Positions 5,982 to 8,603 of a stretch of 8,603 nt of DNA are shown here, in pieces. Source of the DNA: an uncultured Erysipelotrichaceae bacterium (GTDB lineage: Bacteria; Bacillota_I; Bacilli_A; RF39; UBA660); assembly GCA_902766815.1 (NCBI GenBank), contig CACXEZ010000088.1, positions 1 through 8,603 on the forward strand. Reading direction: 5' to 3'. Position 1 is the stretch's first letter. Every line of letters starts with the position of its first letter. The notes under the pieces are model-generated. The model made no database searches. It worked only from the letters and a program-made list of their open reading frames with translations, and had not been told where the DNA came from. Both the position numbers and the translations under genes were made by a program.

Positions 5982-6010
5982 ATTATATAAAAAAATAGAA
6001 AAATTGTTTA
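5982..6010 (-). promoter_or_regulatory. Candidate promoter of the minus-strand small protein
   Basis: Minus strand: -35 TAAACA (plus 6005-6010, 4 of 6 consensus), a 17-base spacer and a perfect -10 TATAAT (plus 5982-5987). The predicted start near 5975 leaves a leader of only about 15 bases, which is tight. Confidence 0.45.
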
Positions 6011-6015
6011 TAAAC
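6006..6015. promoter_or_regulatory. Palindrome between divergent promoters, possible operator
   Basis: GTTTATAAAC is a perfect 10-base palindrome overlapping the -35 of the minus-strand promoter and just upstream of the plus-strand one. An outer repeat, AAAATAG (5992-5998) and CTATTTT (6015-6021), surrounds it. In such AT-rich DNA it could be chance. Confidence 0.3.
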
Positions 6016-6037
6016 TATTTTAATTTAGATGTTTTTT

Positions 6038-6046
6038 TGATATAAT
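6038..6046 (+). promoter_or_regulatory. Extended -10 promoter of the lipoprotein operon
   Basis: TGATATAAT combines a TGn extension with a perfect TATAAT (6041-6046). The -35 region is poor (TTTTAA at 6018-6023). The predicted start near 6053 gives a leader of about 17 bases. It likely drives the four plus-strand genes up to the terminator at 8557. Confidence 0.6.
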
Positions 6047-6069
6047 AACCTAAGAGTAGGTGTAAATTT

Positions 6070-6711
6070 ATGCATAAAAAATTATTGCTTATTTGTTTAA
6101 CATTTCTACTAGTAGGGTGTACTAGAATTGATGATATAGATGATTATGTTGTCTTAGTAAATGAATGTTTGGTTGATAAAGTTACTACAAATGATGTGTC
6201 ACTAGGGTATAAGTATTATGTACCTAAAGGAGTTTATAAGATACATGACTATGATTTTAATCAAGTGTTTTTAGTGGATAATGTTTCTATTTATTTGTAT
6301 GTTGATGTTATTAGTTATTATTATCAAAAAGAATTGAAGTATGAGAAAAATGATAAAGCTTTTTATTATCAAGAAATACATCATAATGATAAGAATGGAT
6401 ATATAGAAATTTCTGAAGAAGATTGTGGTTATTTTGTTCAAATGGCGTATCACTATTCAAAAATTGAGGTCTATACTGATAAAAATAATTTGAATAAGAT
6501 TATTACTTTGTCTTCTATTATTTTGAATAGTGTTAATTATAATGATACAGTTATTGAAAGAGTTTTACAAGGAGATTTTGGAGAATTTTCAGAGTTAAAC
6601 TATGAACTAGAAAAGCCAATTGGTGCAAGTAATAATTTTTCACAATTTTTAGAGGAATATGTTCAGAAGGATGATAATGAAGAAAAAGAAGAACAATTAC
6701 CTGGTGAATAA
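6070..6711 (+). CDS. Putative lipoprotein of unknown function
   Basis: A 213-residue protein with a lipoprotein signal: basic MHKK, hydrophobic LLLICLTFLL and a lipobox LVGC with Cys17 as the lipidation site. It should therefore be anchored on the outer face of the membrane. The mature part has no family I recognise. It is rich in Tyr and Asp, with a segment GYKYYVPKGVYKI (about 46-58) and a predicted mixed alpha/beta fold. The last 20 residues or so are highly acidic and probably disordered. GGTG (6059-6062) sits 7 bases before the ATG. It is first in a set with an amphipathic-helix protein 20 bases downstream and then the YtxG/YtxH pair. No enzymatic motif was seen. The context hints at an envelope or division role, but this is inference only. 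Confidence 0.78.
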   Translation: MHKKLLLICLTFLLVGCTRIDDIDDYVVLVNECLVDKVTTNDVSLGYKYYVPKGVYKIHDYDFNQVFLVDNVSIYLYVDVISYYYQKELKYEKNDKAFYYQEIHHNDKNGYIEISEEDCGYFVQMAYHYSKIEVYTDKNNLNKIITLSSIILNSVNYNDTVIERVLQGDFGEFSELNYELEKPIGASNNFSQFLEEYVQKDDNEEKEEQLPGE

Positions 6712-6731
6712 TCAGAAAGAGGTGCTTATAT

Positions 6732-7868
6732 ATGGGTTTAATGGATAAGTTTAAAAATTTGTTTACTGATGAGGAAGTTATAGATGATGATGAAAATGAA
6801 GAGGTAGAAATAAAAGAGGTAAAACAAGAAGAGCCAAAACTACCTACTTTTATGCGTGAAAAAATTGCTAAAGAAGAGCAAGAGGTCGTAGAAACACCAC
6901 GTATTATGCAAGTAGAACGTGATGTGGAGGTAAAAAAAGAAATTAAGCTGGAAAAGAAAATTGATAATGATTCTTTAGAACAAGTTATATCAGAGGATAA
7001 GCAAGTTTTCAAATTTCCGATTGATTTTACTGAAAATGATTTTGTAGAAACAAGAACTAGTAGACAAAATTATGTAAAAGAAGAAAACAATGAAGAAGTA
7101 ATTGATAAACAAGCAACTTCAAGAGAAAATGTAATTTCACATCCTTCTTATGCATCAAAAAAAGAATTGAAAGTATCTGAGCTGTATAAAGATAAAAAAG
7201 AAGAAAAGCAAAAAGATAATAAGAAGTTTAGGGCAACGCCTATTATATCTCCGATATATGGTGTTTTGGATAAAAATTATGATCCAAGTGAGGTTGAAAA
7301 TCATAAGGGACAAAATTTTGAAGAAACTAGACCTTCTAAAAGTGTAGATTTTGATAGTGTCCGTAAAAAAGCTTATGGAAGTTTAACAGAAGAGATTAAA
7401 GAAAATTTGATTTGTGAAAATTGTGAATACCTAAAAGAAGCCAAAGAGTGCAGGAAAAATAAACTGAAAACTGGTAAAGCTCCTTGTGAAGAGAGTAATG
7501 ATAATCATTATGTTGAGGATGCTGGTTATCAAAATATTACTTTGGATGAAGCAACTGAGAATTATTATGATTATGGGGTAGCCTATGAGAAACAACCAGT
7601 TGTTTCTCAAGAAAAAATTCCTAATAATAATTATTATTTAGATGAAGATGATGGAGGAGATGTCAAGATTACTGATTATACTTCTGAAGAAGATGTTGGA
7701 AGAAAAAAGGAAATACCTCCGGTAAAAAGTAGTATTAATTTACTTTCTACTTTGAAGAAAAGTATGGGGGAGGAAGAGCATTTAAATGATAATAAAAAAT
7801 TAGAGCTTCAAGATGATTTATTTAATTTGATTGATTCTATGTATGAAGAAAGGAGTGATGATAAGTGA
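6732..7868 (+). CDS. Long charged, mostly disordered protein with a SepF-like N-terminal membrane helix
   Basis: A 378-residue protein I do not recognise as a named family. The first 13 residues, MGLMDKFKNLFTD, form an amphipathic helix followed by an acidic run, closely resembling the membrane-binding N-terminus of SepF. The SepF core (DUF552) is absent, so this is not SepF. Most of the chain is Glu/Lys-rich and low in hydrophobics, with short ordered-looking islands: ATPIISPIYGVLDKNY (168-183), a cysteine cluster C228-x2-C231-x8-C240-x11-C252 that might bind zinc, and a C-terminal helix DDLFNLIDSMYEE (361-373). This pattern suggests a membrane-associated scaffold with interaction motifs. 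AGAGGTG (6718-6724) is 7 bases from the ATG. Its stop overlaps the next gene's GTG by 4 bases, so they are probably coupled. A division role is inferred from neighbours and the N-terminus only. Confidence 0.75.
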   Translation: MGLMDKFKNLFTDEEVIDDDENEEVEIKEVKQEEPKLPTFMREKIAKEEQEVVETPRIMQVERDVEVKKEIKLEKKIDNDSLEQVISEDKQVFKFPIDFTENDFVETRTSRQNYVKEENNEEVIDKQATSRENVISHPSYASKKELKVSELYKDKKEEKQKDNKKFRATPIISPIYGVLDKNYDPSEVENHKGQNFEETRPSKSVDFDSVRKKAYGSLTEEIKENLICENCEYLKEAKECRKNKLKTGKAPCEESNDNHYVEDAGYQNITLDEATENYYDYGVAYEKQPVVSQEKIPNNNYYLDEDDGGDVKITDYTSEEDVGRKKEIPPVKSSINLLSTLKKSMGEEEHLNDNKKLELQDDLFNLIDSMYEERSDDK

Positions 7869-8155
7869 TTGATGCCAATACTTTTTTATCTATTCTTTTA
7901 TCTATTTTAGGTTCTATTTTACTTGTAACTTTAATAGTATTAGTGGTGAAATTAATTAACACTATTAATCGTGTTAATAGTGTTTTGGATGAAGTAGACA
8001 AAAGAGTAGAGAAGTTTGATCGTATATTTAGAATTGGTGATATTATTACTGATAATATGGCTTTAGTTAGTGATAAATTAGTGGATGGAATTAGTGGTTT
8101 TATCCGTAATTTATTTCACAGAAGAAAAAGAAAGGAAGAAGATATTAATGAGTAA
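7865..8155 (+). CDS. YtxG/DUF948-like single-pass membrane protein
   Basis: A 96-residue protein with one N-terminal membrane segment (about 7-32, SILLSILGSILLVTLIVLVV). An amphipathic helical region follows (INTINRVNSVLDEVDKRVEKFD, about 31-52), and the C-terminus is basic (HRRKRK). This is the layout of the DUF948/YtxG family, although shorter than most. It starts with GTG in a GTGA overlap with the preceding stop, with AGGAG (7851-7855) 9 bases upstream. The next gene encodes a YtxH protein, the same pairing as in the Bacillus ytxGHJ operon, which supports the assignment. In Bacillus that operon belongs to the general-stress and sporulation-associated regulons, but no biochemical role is known and none is claimed here. 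Confidence 0.72.
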   Translation: MIDANTFLSILLSILGSILLVTLIVLVVKLINTINRVNSVLDEVDKRVEKFDRIFRIGDIITDNMALVSDKLVDGISGFIRNLFHRRKRKEEDINE

Positions 8156-8552
8156 GAAATATGGATTTGGAAAATTTTTGGCAGGAATTGGAATTGGCGC
8201 GGGACTTGGAATTTTATTAGCACCTCGAAGTGGTGAAGAAACAAGAAGAGCATTGAAAAAGAAGATTGATGAGTTTATTCAAGAAGTAAAAAAGGTTGAT
8301 GTTAATGATGTTAAAGATGAGTTTTTAGATAGAATTGATGAATTGAAGACTGAGTTAGAGGATTTAGATAAAGAAAAAGTTTTAAATATTGCTAAAGAAA
8401 AAGGTGAGGCTTTAAAGAAGAAAGCTACTGAATTAGTTGAACTTGCTAAGGAAAAAGGTACTCCAGTTTTAGAAAGTGTTGCTAATGATGTTAGAAAGAA
8501 AGCTATTGATGTTACAAAAGAAGTATTAAAAAAGTTAGAAAGTAATGATTAA
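8148..8552 (+). CDS. YtxH-family (gas vesicle/general stress-type) protein
   Basis: A 134-residue protein with the hallmark N-terminus of the YtxH domain: a Gly-rich hydrophobic segment, FLAGIGIGAGLGILLAP (10-26), followed by RSGEETRRALKKK (27-39). The remainder is a long amphipathic helix, rich in Lys and Glu and probably coiled coil, with repeated AKEKG segments. It is likely membrane-associated, and YtxH proteins are often stress-induced; the molecular function is unknown. The ATG at 8148 overlaps the end of the YtxG-like gene by 8 bases. AAAGGAAGAAG lies upstream. An in-frame upstream ATG at 8085 would place 21 extra, unrelated residues inside the neighbouring gene and is rejected. Confidence 0.88.
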   Translation: MSKKYGFGKFLAGIGIGAGLGILLAPRSGEETRRALKKKIDEFIQEVKKVDVNDVKDEFLDRIDELKTELEDLDKEKVLNIAKEKGEALKKKATELVELAKEKGTPVLESVANDVRKKAIDVTKEVLKKLESND

Positions 8553-8556
8553 TATA

Positions 8557-8595
8557 GCTCATGAGCGAGAAAATTCTCACTCATGAACTTTTTTT
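8557..8595 (+). terminator. Rho-independent terminator after the YtxH gene
   Basis: A long inverted repeat (8557-8571 with 8574-8588) has a core TCATGAG/CTCATGA and inner GAGA/TCTC with an AAAT loop. Seven T follow (8589-8595). Two C-A mismatches (8558/8587, 8566/8579) interrupt the stem on the plus strand but become G-U pairs in a minus-strand transcript, so it may act in both directions. Confidence 0.8.
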
Positions 8596-8603
8596 GTTTG
8601 GAA

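Noticed and set aside
6551..7012. Minus-strand Ser/Phe-rich reading frame
   Set aside because: Its composition is explained by Glu/Lys codons on the plus strand, and it spans two supported genes.
6732..7868. Calling this gene sepF
   Set aside because: Only the N-terminal amphipathic helix resembles SepF; the DUF552 core is not present anywhere in the chain.
1..8603. Mycoplasma-type code (TGA as Trp)
   Set aside because: Trp is encoded by TGG (for example in the SGNH protein) and TGA serves as the stop of ftsA and of the disordered-protein gene.
1..8603. CRISPR array, tRNA genes, insertion sequences or prophage sites
   Set aside because: I saw no regularly spaced repeats, cloverleaf-like sequences, transposase motifs or terminal repeats.

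Overview
The window is AT-rich, Gram-positive-like DNA with standard code usage: TGG encodes Trp, TGA is used as a stop, and TTG or GTG starts are possible. Strong AGGAGG-type ribosome sites and sigma-A-like promoters are common. The gene content (GpsB, B-type RNase P RNA, YmfM/RodZ-like protein, PgsA, FtsA, FtsZ, RNA polymerase omega, YtxG/YtxH pair) points to a low-GC Bacillota. An uncultured, streamlined gut Bacilli lineage (RF39/Erysipelotrichales-like) would fit, but that placement is inference and no taxonomic marker was searched.

Layout. Bases 1-106 are the C-terminal end of gpsB. Its stop codon overlaps the predicted first helix of the RNase P RNA gene rnpB (about 104-457). Then come a short RodZ/YmfM-like membrane HTH protein (487-963) and pgsA (968-1561), closed by a clear terminator. 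A two-helix membrane protein with an extracytoplasmic SGNH hydrolase domain follows (1628-2602), with its own terminator. A near-perfect sigma-A promoter with a dyad at the predicted transcript start drives ftsA-ftsZ (2756-5100). rpoZ (5219-5416) and an orphan type IV prepilin-like gene (5416-5787) follow, their stop and start codons overlapping. On the minus strand a 58-residue Gly/Tyr/Pro-rich protein (5784-5960) overlaps the pilin stop by 4 bases. Divergent promoters then start a plus-strand set: a lipoprotein (6070-6711), a long charged disordered protein with a SepF-like N-terminal helix (6732-7868), a YtxG/DUF948-like membrane protein (7865-8155) and a YtxH-family protein (8148-8552), ending in a hairpin terminator.

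How it works together. The theme is cell envelope and division: GpsB, RodZ-like, PgsA, FtsA and FtsZ are established envelope or divisome factors. The unrecognised genes nearby (membrane SGNH protein, prepilin, lipoprotein, disordered amphipathic-helix protein) all look membrane-attached or exported. They are the best candidates for undescribed, lineage-specific envelope or division components. None of the functional guesses for them is proven by the sequence alone.
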